Shown piece by piece: positions 22,417 to 34,773 of a DNA stretch of 64,000 nt. Within the stretch, counting starts at the first letter, position 1, and the number at the start of each line of letters is the position of its first letter. Where the stretch lies: contig NC_092329.1 of NCBI RefSeq assembly GCF_036785885.1, forward strand, positions 4,340,001 through 4,404,000, given 5' to 3'. The position numbers were made by a program, and so were the translations under genes. The notes beneath the pieces are model-generated. The model had not been told where the DNA came from and ran no database searches. It was given only the letters and a program-made list of their open reading frames with translations. Source of the DNA: Coffea arabica. Its lineage: Eukaryota > Streptophyta > Magnoliopsida > Gentianales > Rubiaceae.

Positions 22417-25400
22417 CTAAACTGTTTCCTCTGGATCTACCTTAGAATCAGCGTCTACTTGCTTCATGTCTATCTTTTTGTACTTGTACCAGGATGCACA
22501 CATCAAATAAACTCCGAAGTTGGCTACACTTAAACCTGCTAGCAACCAATAGAAATAGTTCAAATTATCTCTGTTAAGATTGTTACTAGCCAGCCACCCG
22601 CCACTCACCTTGTTCACCACATTCACTACTACCGTACTCGTGTAGTAACCAAATGCCAAGGAACACCAGGAGATGGCTGTGCTCAATGACTTCATGCCTG
22701 ATGAGCTCTCTGCATAGAAGAAATCCAGCAGTCCCACCAATGTGAACATGTCAGCCATGCCGAATATAGCATACTGGATGCCCAGCCAGAACACACTTAT
22801 AGGCAAAGGTTCAAGCGAGTCGACCATGTTGTGCTTAACAGCAACCGATTTCCTGCGGGTTTCAATAACTCCAGCGACTGCCATGGATATTGCAGAAAGT
22901 ACAAGCCCAACACCAACTCGCTGCAGTTGGCGTATTCCGGTTGGTATTCCTGTGAACTTCCGTGCTATAGGGACGAAAACGTGCTCATACACTGGGATTA
23001 GGACGAACATAAAGAACAGGGGAATAAATGGAATCGAGGCTGCGGGTACTTGAAAGCCTCTGATGCTTCTATCCATTGTTGTGCCTTGCTGAATGGAGAA
23101 AGTTTGAAGCTGAGCCAAACATGTATTCATAAAGACAGTGCTTAATATAACTGGGAGCATGCGAATAAGAATCTTAGTTTCTTCAACTTGTGTGACGGTA
23201 CAGAGTCTCCAGGGTCCAGGAACAATGACTGTGGTTGAATCTTCTGTACTCCTGACAATTGCAGCCCGATTCAAAATTCTGAAAGACGAGGTTATTGTGG
23301 TTATTCACTAGAAATTACATCACAAGGACACTAAAAAAAAATGGTGAAAGATGTCGAAGTACTTGAACTGATCAGTTCTCTCAAGAATCTCAATCTCATT
23401 TCCTTTCCTGGCTTCTTTGTCACGTATCTGGTGTAAATCATCTGCCAATTCTGGCATCGGAAGATTTCTGTTTCTAATGGCAGCAACAAAAACCTGAATG
23501 AAGAGTGCCAAATACTTGGCTTAGCGTTGATTAAACTATTACAGTAGTAGTTTATACGCAGTTGTTGCTAAAAGGGTGCATACCTGTGCAATACGAACAA
23601 ATGGACTTCCCTTGGGGACATTATTCCGGTAGATTGATCTTCCCATGCTCAAGAACAGAAGTCCCATTGTTACAGCAATAGTACAAACACCAAATGACCA
23701 ATCCCATCCCTGATTTGTACTTATCCATACTAAAAATGTGACCCCAAGCATTGCTCCGGTGGTGATGGAGAATAACAACCAGTTGAAGAAGCTGGCAAGT
23801 TTAGGTGCCTCCAGGGGGTTCCTTTCATCAAATTGGTCGGCTCCCAGGGATGGCAATGCTGCTTTTACTCCGCTGTTGCCAAACGCGAACAAATAGAGAC
23901 CTGCAAATAAGAGGGCTCCTTGGCTTCTGGTTATTGCCTCACATTGAGTCGACTTCAGCGTGGCTGCATCCTTGCAGGGAATTGGTCTTAGTTGTGGAAA
24001 ATGTGCTTGCACTGTCAGGACAGCAAGTCCCTGAAAAAGTCATAATAATATGCTCAGCCAACATCTTTTTAAGAGATTTCACGTTTTGCCCGCTTAAATA
24101 AATAGAAAAAATAAAACATTTTGCCTACTCGAATTCCAGGTATAGCCCATTTTTAAGTACCTTAAGTAAAGGAATATATTGCTAAATAGTTAGTTATAGT
24201 ACCTAAAACAACTCCTAGCTTAAAACAGCTTTGAAATCATCTTACTTTGCGGGAAAAATTAAGACAAAACAGGATATGTCTTTGTCAGCATACTTTCAAG
24301 TGAAATGGCAATTGATGATTCTTAGCATACTATACTATTAGTCGGTTGTTACAGCATGAATGCTTCATCTGCACACGTATCATATATTATTCATCTAAGT
24401 TTTCACTGTCTGTTGGATGGGAGAGCGTGGACTGTGGAAGTGGTTGGGTGTTACCATGATTAGCAAATTACATGCATGGTTCATTTATTTGCTGTTTATT
24501 GAGAAACAACCAGATCAACATCTTGTCATTTCTGCTTAATATATTACAACCTGACCCTAGTCTTATGACAGAAGAAAAGCTATTCAGTAACCAGAAGTTA
24601 TGTCTGTACGAGGATGTTGGCATTCAACAACCAGATGTTGATATGGTTCAAATTACAAGTTACACTTTGTTAGATGATATTTCTGCGATTAGGAATTGAT
24701 GAATTTAACAAGAGACAAGGGGAATTTCTAAAGATTAAGAAGAAAAGCTACAGACCACAAATATAAATATGCTTATGGTACAAGTACAAAAAAGTGCAGA
24801 TATATGCATTAGAGGGAATTGGTGTGGATGAGACTTGAAGACTTTTACTTACCACAGCTTCTATGCATCCAAAGAGAATGGAAGTCTTGAATCTTGACAG
24901 GTAAGTATCAGATATAAACCCTCCGAATAATGACAGCAAAAAGGCTGTTCCCATGAGGTTTGTTAGTGTAGTGGCCGACTTTGTCAAGCTGAAGTTCATG
25001 TATCCATGGAAGTAAGTGAATAAGCTCACAGCATTAGAGATAAATGCCATATTCTCCAGTGAGGCCATTGCTGCACATAGATGATCAATCAGTCATAGTA
25101 AAAAGAAAAAAAGAAAAAAGAAATCAAGCATATATAGTTAAAAAAGAAAAGGAACAAGTAAAAAAGGAAATGACTATAACTACTAGTGATTACTGAATAG
25201 CGTATTCGTAATAGAAACTTGAAGTTATACAATATACAAATAAGGCAGCTCGTGTTCCTCCAAGCTTTGCTCGTGGCTTAGGCTGAGTTTCAATGCATAT
25301 GGCCTGAATATTAACAACCAAAAAAGTTGCTGATCAGTTGGGAAATTTCTTCCTTATTGAATGTACCACAAAGGGGGGAAAAGAATTGCTAAATGCATTA

Positions 25401-25470
25401 TAGCTCTTATGACTTAATTGTTAGCATGAACGAATAGGCAAATTCTATGCCTCAAACAATTGCTTACCAT
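22417..25470 (-). CDS. NRT1/PTR family (NPF) transporter, NPF4-like
   Basis: A 12-segment major-facilitator proton-coupled carrier. NPF members move nitrate, peptides or hormones; NPF4 members include abscisic-acid and nitrate carriers. Exons are 25470-25468, 25303-25231, 25070-24853, 24030-23584, 23493-23363 and 23278-22417, giving 577 residues. TM1 carries SLENMAF where most NPFs have the proton-coupling ExxER motif. An Asn after Glu is, as I recall, usual in NPF4. Other hallmarks are GADQFDERNP, a central cytosolic loop, FNW.LFSIT, and GLLDFFYAESSSGMKSLSTA. The ATG directly abuts the first splice donor, so the first coding exon is three bases. It lies about 100 bp downstream of a good TATA box. 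Subfamily is inferred and substrate is unknown. Confidence 0.88.
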
Positions 25471-25568
25471 TTTGTTGAGAGCTTCTTTGGAAGCAGCCTC
25501 AATGCAAGAATGAAAATGGCTTCTGCAAAGAACGATTAGGGGTTTGGAGAAGTTGAGCTTTGATGCTT

Positions 25569-25578
25569 TATTTATATA
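25569..25578 (-). promoter_or_regulatory. TATA box of the NPF gene
   Basis: TATATAAATA on the minus strand. Transcription starting about 30 bp downstream would give a leader of roughly 70 nt before the ATG at 25470. This supports the unusual choice of that ATG. Confidence 0.6.
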
Positions 25579-25599
25579 GAGGCATACGGGCACAACTAC

Positions 25600-28280
25600 T
25601 CGGTCTTCAAAAAAAAAAAAAAAGACAAGCAAACCACAAAGGAATCAAGGAGGCATCTATGCATATGAAGAAAACTTGGTGGAGTAATGGGTTCTTTTTG
25701 TTTCTTCTGATTGGATTTAATGTGTATCGATCCTCCGTTTCTGTTCATTAATGTGAAGTTTGTTAGCAAACAGCCTGAGACGTGCTTCTTTTGACTTTAT
25801 TAGTTGACATTAGCAAATGATTTTGCAGAATCCCATGGAGACCGAGTTGGTTGCACACAGATGAAATTGCCTATCACAAATATTAAGGTCAGCATTCCAT
25901 GTATTAGGCCAAGAACTGATAATCTTCATGAGAAAGTGCCCTGGTTTGGTGGTAGGCTGGCTTTTCTTCTGAAAAAAAAAAAAGAAAAGAGCATCAAGAA
26001 TTACAACAACTAATCCTGTTTAGATGCTTCTATAATCCTCTTGGACTGAGTTTTTGCCCTTGCCTCCTACAAAATTATCATCAATGCACACAAATTTGAG
26101 TTTGAATGGCCTTTCAAGACTGCTCAGTAACTGGGAAAAAAGAAAAAACATTTTTTTCCAAGATTGTCTAGTTGTGTTAGACCAAATAGAAATAGGTTCC
26201 AAAATTTTAGACCAAATGAATGTTGTACATTTTGGCTGGTCTGCAGCATATAAGAAAAGAGAAAACAAGAAAAAAAAAAAAATGAAAATCTAGAGAATGG
26301 TCATTTGTCAGCTGTAGGCCGGACGCCAACGTTCATTAATTTAATGTGATCCAATAATTATGCTTAAAAAATTTGACGTTGCTGATCATATTCAAAGGCG
26401 TGCTGTCTGGATGCCCTATTATTACCCTCGTCTACAGCCCGAATCTTCTATGCAGGTCTGTCCTGCATGCCAAAACATTTAAGCATCTTGAAATGGAAAA
26501 CGCCTACAAGTTCTGATCTGTTGGTAACAAACCAAAAACCCAAAAAAATATGCAAACTTAGCAAGAATCAGATCATTTTGATTGAAAGAGCCCACTTATA
26601 GGAATGATTCTTGCAGATCATAATCGGAAGATCCCAGACTTCAGCTCTGACACAACTGCTGTGAGTTTTTTTTTTTTTTTTTTTTTAAATATATGTGGTG
26701 TTACATGAGCTAATCTTCCCATTATTTTGCCAAAAAATAAAAAGAAAAAGCAAAAACATATAAACTCCTTGGGTATCTTACTACCCTTCAGACGGACATT
26801 TGTACTCCGGAAAATGCTCAGTAGGTAATTAAATGATCTGTTGTCTTAAACCAGTCAACTGCCCTTAACTAGTTAGTTGCGGCTGTAGGAGTTAACCATA
26901 GGTATCCTTACAAGTTACAATATCCCCACCTCCCCGCCGCCCATTGCATGTTTCCCATCTCTCGAATTCTTGGAAAGCATTTGAGGTGATCGATCACACA
27001 ATTCAGTTGGCAAACTATTAGTTGAATTCATTAAATGGTGCCGGTGCCATGCAGAATTAAAATTCTAGGCATACATTTCCAGCAGTCAGGTCCACAGAAC
27101 TAATTTTTCTCACTACTTGGGCCAAGGTGATTGACAGATGAGATGAAGCTGAAGGTCATTTCACAAGCAATGGACATGGTTCAGATTTTATAACATAGAT
27201 TATGATGTAAATCAATCCTTTTTTTTTTTTTTTAGTGTTACAATTAACCTCAACTTCAAAAATAATAAAGAAGATACTGTGCTATTACTGTGGCCAAATC
27301 CGCCATCATGAATTACAGCAAGCCCCTAATAATAAGAACCCAAAAAAAAAGTATTTTTTTTTAAGATTCAATTTTTGTACCATTTATGTCAAGAGAACAC
27401 AAAAGTATACCTTGTTTGTCTTATTCTCATCAGTTTATTAGACTACCATTTTACTAACCATTGATTATATATAAAACAAGGAATAATGGTTGCCTAAGTT
27501 AGCAGACAAGATTTGGATAACAGAATCCATGGGAAGACGAACAAAACCATCCACTAAAAGATACTCCAAGAGAAGGGGTTAAATCTAACGCTTTGCAGTG
27601 AGCGAAAAATTGACCTGGGAGGCGTGCTTATAAGTCGTGTGGCCTGAGGACAGACCGGAAACTGGGACATGCTCCGACAGGAAGGGGCTTCAAGCAAGTT
27701 CCACAATCTTGCTTACACAAAACTACTTGCATTTTGCTTATTTGCTCCTACAAAGAATTGGCGTTGACACATAGCTCAAACTCTTTATATTTTACTCAGG
27801 TCAACCTCAAAATATTGAGTAAGTATCCATTTAAACAATCATTTGCACTCGTTAACAAACATTATGATGCATCTATCACCCAATAATCGTCTCGCATTTT
27901 GGTCGTGATTCAATTGAACGAAGGCAAACGTGTCAACCGTCAGTAGGAACCATCATGGTTTACACTTCATTCAGCTATGTAATTATTATTTATGAATGAA
28001 TGATACAAGTACTCCTGTCCTCGACAACCTCTCCATCTACCTTCTTTTTTAAAATAAATAAATAAATAAAGTGAGAGGTCTTGATTCTAGACACTCCATT
28101 TCCAGCCTACTACCAGTGCTCCATTTCCACCCTGCACGACGAATATGGACCTTTTGGAATTAACGAGTAACCAAACCCAAGTGTCATTAGCGCTAGCTAA
28201 ACACTTAAATCTTGACGGAGGCCAAGGACCGCAACTTCGCGTGCATGAACCTAAAATTTAGCTGCATTTGCTGTTTGCAG
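25600..28280. other. Long intergenic stretch without a gene
   Basis: No supported gene or transposon. It includes several A or T homopolymers (25607-25623, about 26667-26686, about 27220-27233). A locally GC-richer patch lies around 27580-27720 without a recognisable RNA or protein signature. Open frames are short and rich in Lys/Phe, as expected from A/T runs. Confidence 0.5.
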
Positions 28281-30331
28281 CTATAGAATCGAAAATTCAA
28301 CATGTGAAGGTATTAATCCCCTGAGCTGTTGCTTGGCACAATTTCTAGCTAACTTTTCCTGCTTCTTTTCCTTGCGCGTTTTGGGCGATTTGAGATTACG
28401 CGGACCACGAGGGTCAATTATAAGTTTCTCGAGGACAATAGCATTCTCGAGGAAGTATTCAACAAGTTCTAGTTCACTTCTGCGACCATAGTATCCAAGT
28501 AACTCGACCACTTTCAGATGTTGGAGCGGAAAGCTAGCAGCTTTCTTCAACTTTCTATCTCCCCTGACCATATCATCCCACCATGATTCCAACTGCAAAC
28601 AGATTAAGCTGTCAATAACTAAAATATTGCAGATCAAAAAGAACGGGGGAAAATCTGCTAAGAGTACCCAACACAAATTAGAAAAAGAAAGAAAAGAATA
28701 GGAGCAGCAGCAGAAACAGCATGTCTGATACCAAGCATATTAGTATAATCATTGCTTTCTCGCTTTCAAGAATTGATTGGGATCCTAAACTGCATTTAAA
28801 AGTTCATAATCATAAGAATGTTCAAGTCCCAGAGTATAATGCTCAATGGCATGGCATGGCATATGGCAAATGCCACAGTGAAAGACAAGAATAACTAAAG
28901 CAAGGCTCAAGAAAACCAAACGAGACAATAAAAGAAAGCAATGCCTGAGATTAGTACAGCAATATGCTACCTTCAGCACAAACTTCTCCAAGTTGGGCGA
29001 AGCCCTGATCAAAGAAGTAAATCCAATCAAACTGTCATCTTTTGATGCAAAGGCTATTAAGACGAACTCCTTCAGATTAGTAAGTTGAGGAAGCTCACGA
29101 ACAATTCCTTTTTCCTAGGATGATCAGACAAGAAGAAAGCAAAGCCAAACCAGTGAGGCAAGCAGTTGGCAGTGATTATTAAGCAATACTTGGAAAAGAA
29201 TCTCTTCCAAGAATTTCACTGAATAACTAGAAAAAACCTGTGAAATGTGAAGCGTATTGGCACGTAAAGTAAGAACCTCTAGTTTTGACAAGCAGCAAGA
29301 AAGCCAAGAAATAACATCCCTGACCAAGTTAAGGGAATCCCCAGAAACCCATACATTCACAAGCATGGGGACATTCTGAAGTACAAGATGGTGTGCTGCA
29401 GCAGTTTTAAGGGAGACTAAATTTGTGTCGTTGACAATAATGGATTGCAACCTCAAACAGTAGCATACCTCCAGATATTTCAAGGCAATAGATGGACCAC
29501 AAACTCGAAGGTTGATCAAAACTGAAGAGGCCTCCACTACCAGGCGCTCAAGAAATGGACAATTGATCAAGAAGAATTCCAGTACCTCCCCAGTTACATT
29601 CAGACTTTTCAAACTCAATGCTCTAAGGGACTTGAAGCCAATCTGTGAATGATGACGGATTTCAGAGTAACCAGGTTGAGATTTACCACTGCTAAGGCGA
29701 AAAAGTTCATAATGGAAAGTATATGATTCTCGAGAAGAAGGCGGGCCATCATCTGGAAACAGGTTCAATTCCAGCCTTTGCACTTTCCTTGCAAATGCAT
29801 GCTGAGGCCATTTATGAATCTTGTCTCCATAAAAATTGTCCAAATAAAAAGCAACTCTCAAATAATCTAATGCCAAGGACTTGTCTGATTGAAGCAGCAC
29901 CTTGTCAACCCATTCAACATACTTACGCCTTTCCTTTCTAACAAAGCCCGCATACCTTCCCCAGCTGCGTATTGAGAACATCTTCTTTACCACTTTTGAA
30001 GCATCAAAATCAAGGCAAGCCATGGACCTCCATAGATCTATCCAACGCTTTGAAAGAACACTTGTTCTGGCAGCTTCTTTTAGCGTTAGGCAAGACAGAA
30101 TATAAACAAGGATTTCATCTGGAAGCCGACTAATCTGATCCTTGAGGGGCTGCCCTATCTTTGCACACTATTAAGAAGGAAGAGAGGAAGAAAAGGATCC
30201 AGCAGCAAACATATGTTTCCTTTAGCAAATAGTTACAAGAAAGAAACTTCTTTTGTTTTGTGTTAGTAAGAGTGATCCTGTCTCACCTTCCTCGGTCCAA
30301 AACCAGTGGCAAGTATTGCCCTTGATTCCAT
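28281..30331 (-). CDS. F-box/LRR/FBD protein
   Basis: Probable substrate-recognition subunit of an SCF ubiquitin ligase. Exons are 30331-30287, 30158-29238, 29114-28971 and 28592-28281, giving 473 residues. The F-box lies near residues 23-60 (QISRLPDEILVYILSCLTLK then SVLSKRWIDLWRS). Irregular leucine-rich repeats fill the middle (RALSLKSLNVTGEVLEFFL, FLERLVVEAS, LKYLEVCYC). The C-terminal FBD module starts around FPLQHLKVVELLGY and continues ELVEYFLENAIVLEKLIID. The last ~30 residues are basic (KTRKEKKQEKLARN). All introns are GT-AG and in frame. This is one of the largest and fastest-evolving plant families, so no target can be named. Confidence 0.88.
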
Positions 30332-31152
30332 CAAGATCAAAACTTTCTGCTACTTTTCTCTCTGTTATCAAGAATGAGAAAATGAATAACAAAGAATTCC
30401 ATTTAGTACCATGTTAAGAAAAAGATTACTATGCTGATGCTCGTTAATTGACCACTTGGAGTCCTATGTTAACAAAAGAACCATACAAGTCCTTAGAAGG
30501 AAAGTGAGCCTAACAAAATACCCATTAAGAATGACCAGGACAGATGGCATAGAATCCAAAAACAACAGCCAAAAAAAAAAAAAAATCTGCTACAATGCAG
30601 GATTTTTTTGTTGTCCTCCTTGCATGCTCTTCTTCCAACATAAATAACAACACATAAAAACACAAATATACCGCTGCAATAAAAACATAACCTTGGAATA
30701 AACTGCAAGAATGCCGGCAGATAAAATCAGTCAACAAATGAAACAAATATAATTCAGCTTAAGCATGGTTATCAGAAATTCGTCCTATAATCAAAGAAAT
30801 CTAGTAACAATTCAGTCTTGGCCAAAATCATTCTAATTAAAGGATGCTGCATAACAAAATTGCTCCAAAAATCTAACAGATATCAAAACATTCATAGTAG
30901 GAATATATATGCATATAAGCTACCAAAAAACGTAAACCACAAACTTAGCAGCCAAATAATATAGCTAAACTAAAGATCCTACCAGAAAAAAAAGAAGAAA
31001 AGAAAACAAATATGGAAGTGAGGCAGCTACAATCAATTACAATTCCAAAAAAAAAAGGAATTTTGAAACTAATTGCTGCAGTTCACCGTCAGGCCGTGGA
31101 TTGCTACAATTAATTGAATAGAGAGCATAATCTCTGTAAGCTATCTATAGTT
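30332..31152. other. Promoter side of the F-box gene
   Basis: AT-rich, no other gene seen. Short open frames at 30456-30746 come from a poly(A) run. A 3 x 78 bp tandem repeat begins at 31153. Confidence 0.45.
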
Positions 31153-31386
31153 CCCGAAAGCATGCCCGATCCGCATAAACAGAGTTGAATCCACTCAAAC
31201 TTTTATGTATATATATGAAAAGAAAAGTCGCCCGAAAGCATACCTGACCCGTACGATAAAAGTCGTATCCACTCAAACTTTTATGTATATATATAAAAAG
31301 GAAAGTCTCCCGAAAGTATGCCCTGACCCGTACGACAAGAGTCGTACCCACTTAAACTTTTATGTATATATATAAAAAAAAAAAAT
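31153..31386 (+). repeat. Three tandem copies of a 78-bp unit
   Basis: Units start at 31153, 31231 and 31309, each with CCCGAAAG. Each continues with a variable block containing GTACGA or a similar word. Each ends CAAACTTTTATGTATATATA. The period is exactly 78 bp, a multiple of three, which is why a minus-strand frame stays open for 68 codons with a repeated FLFIYIHKSLSG; I do not regard that as a gene. Confidence 0.88.
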
Positions 31387-31801
31387 AGAATAGGGGGCAG
31401 GTTACCAGCACAAAATAGTTGAAAGGGTGCATTTTGCGTTTAACTCTAAATAATTAAATTGTTGATATGTTCCTAGCTTATAGAATTTATGTTTACGGTA
31501 AAATATTAAATATATTTAAACTCCACGTAACTTCCTATTTTATACAAGTTACAACTACTTCATATCTAAAATCAAATCTCCAACTGAATATCATTTCCCT
31601 TTAACAATTAACCAATAACACCCATGCATGTGTAGTTTTCTCGAGGTTGATTCTCATGAACCCTTACCCTTGTTTTTTCCCCCTTCTTAAAAGCAGATTA
31701 GGGCACCGTACTTTGAGTATAAAATTATTACTTAAATATACTGAACAAATAATTTTTTTCATTTTTGGTAGGGAAAAAACGACAATATATTAGTCATTGT
31801 G
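31387..31801. other. AT-rich intergenic DNA
   Basis: Nothing supported. Confidence 0.5.
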
Positions 31802-31810
31802 TATTTTCTT

Positions 31811-32616
31811 GAGTTATTATCACTTTACCCTTTAACGTTTGGTACCACTATCAATTTCTTCCTTAACTTTACTTTTTAATCATTTTACTCTAGGGTTGAT
31901 AGTCAAATTCAACGAAGTTTGTTAATTCAAGTGAAAACGTGTATTTAGCCCTTAAAATTATTATCACATTGTGGTGTAGAGAGAGAGAGATATCTCAATT
32001 CTTTTTTTTTTAAATACAAATAAGAAAGAGTTCGATATTTTGGTTATTTTAAAATTACTTTTGTTTTCTGTTGACTACCTATACCAATTCTAATCCTGAC
32101 GACATTAAAGTAACATGATAATGTTAGACTCTTTCTTATTTTCTTTTTTTTTTTGTAAAATCTAATTTTCTGACTCCTTTTTTTCATATGTCTATTTCTT
32201 TTCCTAGTATTAATAAGTGTAAAAAAAGAAACCTGAGAAAACCCTTTTATTTTTTATGTTTTTGAAACTCTTAAAGTGAAAAAAAGAAAGAATAACCATT
32301 TCAAAAATTTTTATTTTTAATTATATATAAAAAGGGTAAATACATTTAAAAGTTTTTTAACATATTGGTTAGATCAATGATGGGTAAAATGCCTAAAATT
32401 AATGTTAGAAAATAAAATGATCGTATCACTATAATTTAAAGAAATAAAGTGATATTAACAATGTAGTAATACTATAAAATAAAAGGATATTTTAGTCCAA
32501 ATTTTGTTAATATGCTGAGTTGGATTACCTATGGGGGGTAAAATGATTAAAAGATAACATTAGGTAGTAAATTGATAGTAGTAATATAGTTCAAGGGGAT
32601 AAAGTGATAATAACCC
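31811..32616. mobile_element. Foldback MITE with 9-bp duplication (Mutator type)
   Basis: An 806 bp non-coding element. The left end GAGTTATTATCACTTTACCC matches the reverse-complemented right end GGGTTATTATCACTTTATCC, and the inverted similarity continues for more than 100 bp with words such as TTTAATCATTTTAC on both arms. It is flanked by a perfect 9 bp duplication TATTTTCTT at 31802-31810 and 32617-32625. This is a second Mutator-type MITE, with ends unlike those of the element at 12320-12718. Confidence 0.85.
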
Positions 32617-32625
32617 TATTTTCTT

Positions 32626-33383
32626 CGATTTTACTTCATCTCATATCTTCTTTGTGTCATTTAATCCTATTGAGAGAGAAAAAAAGTACTCCACTACATG
32701 AGTCTCATTTTCCTTTTTACTTTATCTTCCTTTCTTTATTTTGCCAATTGGTTTTCCCATAATGCTGCGACTCTTTCTTCACTTTTCTACTTCAATTGAG
32801 AAAATATGATGAATTTGCAAAATTAAGAAAAAATGAAACCATTATTCTGCATGAAATCTTTCCCATGAAATGAAACCATTATTCTGCATGAAATCTTTCC
32901 CAATTTTAACCGCTTTTGTTGATTTTTGTTTTTGAAATATTAAATGAGTGTCGATAAAGAAATCTACTAATGCATCATCAATTTAGGCAGTAGCTTAGCA
33001 AGGAGAAGAAGAAGAAGAGAGACACATTTAAGAATTTTTGCTTATTTGAACCTTTCAATTATCGATGATCATACGTTTGTAGGCTTTCAATAACTCTATC
33101 CTTGCTTTGGACAAAAAAAAAAAAAAAACAAATGACTAGGATGTAGTATTTGTTCTGTTTAAAATTCTTTTTACTATGTTCGGGGACAAAAAAAAAAAAA
33201 AAGATGGAGCAGAAAAGTTTCAAGGATCTCGACCAAGTGCGGTCCGTGAGCAAAATTGGTAAATTAGCCCAAATCCCATTTTCTCAGCCTATACCTGAAA
33301 TGGTTGGACTTAGGCTTTTATCATTTGACAGAAACTACCCATTTTTCCTTATCAAGACTAGTATCATAGTTGCAATAAAAAAA
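32626..33383. other. Intergenic DNA left of the MULE
   Basis: No gene. It contains a 37 bp tandem duplication at about 32831-32904 and poly(A) runs near 33112-33128 and 33188-33202. Confidence 0.5.
32831..32904 (+). repeat. Tandem duplication, period 37 bp
   Basis: AAATGAAACCATTATTCTGC followed by ATGAAATCTTTCCC is repeated almost exactly with a 37 bp period. Confidence 0.85.
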
Positions 33384-33465
33384 GGGATAATTTCAGAAAC
33401 CTCCCCTGAGGTTTCTGACACTTTCACTGACATCTCCTGAGGTTCCCAAAATTTCACTAACCTCC
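33384..33465 (+). repeat. Left terminal inverted repeat of the MULE
   Basis: It pairs with 40028-40093 apart from a ~16 bp extra block near the outer end (TCAGAAACCTCCCCTG). Confidence 0.82.
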
Positions 33466-33994
33466 CTCACTTTTGAGTTTTTGGTAACAATTCAGTCCAA
33501 ATCATATTATTACAATATTATTTTCATGTGTGAGAAGGTATTTTTTTTCCATGGCTACCCTTTTGCTCCTTGTATTAGTAGAAGATTGAAAGAAGAATAA
33601 AGAAAAATAAATGATTTGGACTGATTACTAAAGTTGAGGGGGTGTAAGTGCAATACAAAAAATTTACATCACCAAATGTGCCATGCAACAGTTATTTGGC
33701 AGATTTTGCAACGACTAGCTGCAAATTGCAACGGCAAGATTTTTGCACATTCAGTTTCAATAGCATATAAAGCAAAGCAACTCAACTACCTCTGAGGTTT
33801 CAAGCTATTATCATTCTTTGCTGCTGATTTGGAGTGATAACAAAGTGAATTTGCTGTGCTGCAATTAGAGCTCTGAGTTAAAAGTTTTAGCTGCAACGAT
33901 AGCCTCTTCAAGCCATAGGGGAGAATCATGGAATTCATTCACATCTTTCTCCATTAAAAATAGGTTTTGCCGCTGTAATCGCAAGGCAGCCGTA

Positions 33995-34297
33995 ATGATA
34001 TCAGAGAGTAAAAGAAATCCAGACAAGTTGTATTTCTATTGTGCAAAGTACGGGTACTTTGAATGGTATAACGGTGAAGAAGAAGAAGTAAATAGTAAAA
34101 GAAACAACTTGAATGCAGAAAGAGGACAAGTTAATGCCCGAAATGGAGATGGCATTCCAGTTAGGCAAGTTGCAGGGCCAATGCAACAGCCAAAGCAATT
34201 TTTGATACCAGGAGCCTTAGGGAATGTACTGATCATCATAAAACTCACCCTATTAGCTATATTTATTTTCATTCAAATTGTAAAATCAATTCGATGA
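33995..34297 (+). CDS. Small GRF-like zinc-finger/membrane ORF carried by the MULE
   Basis: 100 codons from the ATG at 33995, with the frame open from 33869. Upstream in frame is CRCNRK; then comes NPDKLYFYC..YGYFEWYN. This resembles GRF-type zinc fingers (CxC..NPGR.FY.C..C.FF.W), though the last Cys position is not seen. A charged linker follows (EEEEVNSKRN), then a C-terminal hydrophobic segment of about 23 residues (VLIIIKLTLLAIFIFIQIVK) that looks like a membrane anchor. Small plant proteins annotated At4g04775-like have this GRF-plus-membrane layout. It lies inside the MULE, convergent with the transposase. If the zinc finger belongs to the protein, translation must begin upstream of 33995, perhaps after splicing, because no in-frame ATG precedes it. 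Function is unknown. Confidence 0.5.
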   Translation: MISESKRNPDKLYFYCAKYGYFEWYNGEEEEVNSKRNNLNAERGQVNARNGDGIPVRQVAGPMQQPKQFLIPGALGNVLIIIKLTLLAIFIFIQIVKSIR

Positions 34298-34773
34298 ACT
34301 CAGCAACTGTGCTGCAATACTGTACCAAGTAATATGATGCCTTTTCTGGTGATAGGAGATTCATACCAGAAGGCTAAGTTACTTGAAATTCTTTTAAGCA
34401 GCAATGTGAAACTGTGTATGCAGCTTTTTAGACTTCAGACCGAAGCAATGAATAGTTACATTATTTCTTATTTGTCATCCACTATGCCAAGTTTGCAAAC
34501 AATTCTGTGTGAAAAGTTAACAAAAAGACAGATTAAAGATCAATGCAGGATATTACATTAGCTAAAATGCCAGTTGCATATTAGTTATACAACATCACAT
34601 GTGCATCACTGCAATCCAACAGTACAAAACACCATTTGCATCAAAACACTATATGCAGATGGTGAGGATTGCAATTCCACAGTTCTTAATCACTGTAAGA
34701 AGGCATTAACAAAAGCATTAACAAAAGAGATTCAAATAGACATAACTAACAACTGGAATTCAACACCATCTTA

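Noticed and set aside
27580-27720. GC-richer patch that might be a structured RNA
   Set aside because: I found no snRNA/snoRNA promoter elements (no upstream CCCACATCG-type box), no box C/D or H/ACA motifs and no tRNA-like boxes.
31145-31351. Minus ORF with repeated FLFIYIHKSLSG
   Set aside because: Produced by a tandem repeat whose 78 bp period is a multiple of three.
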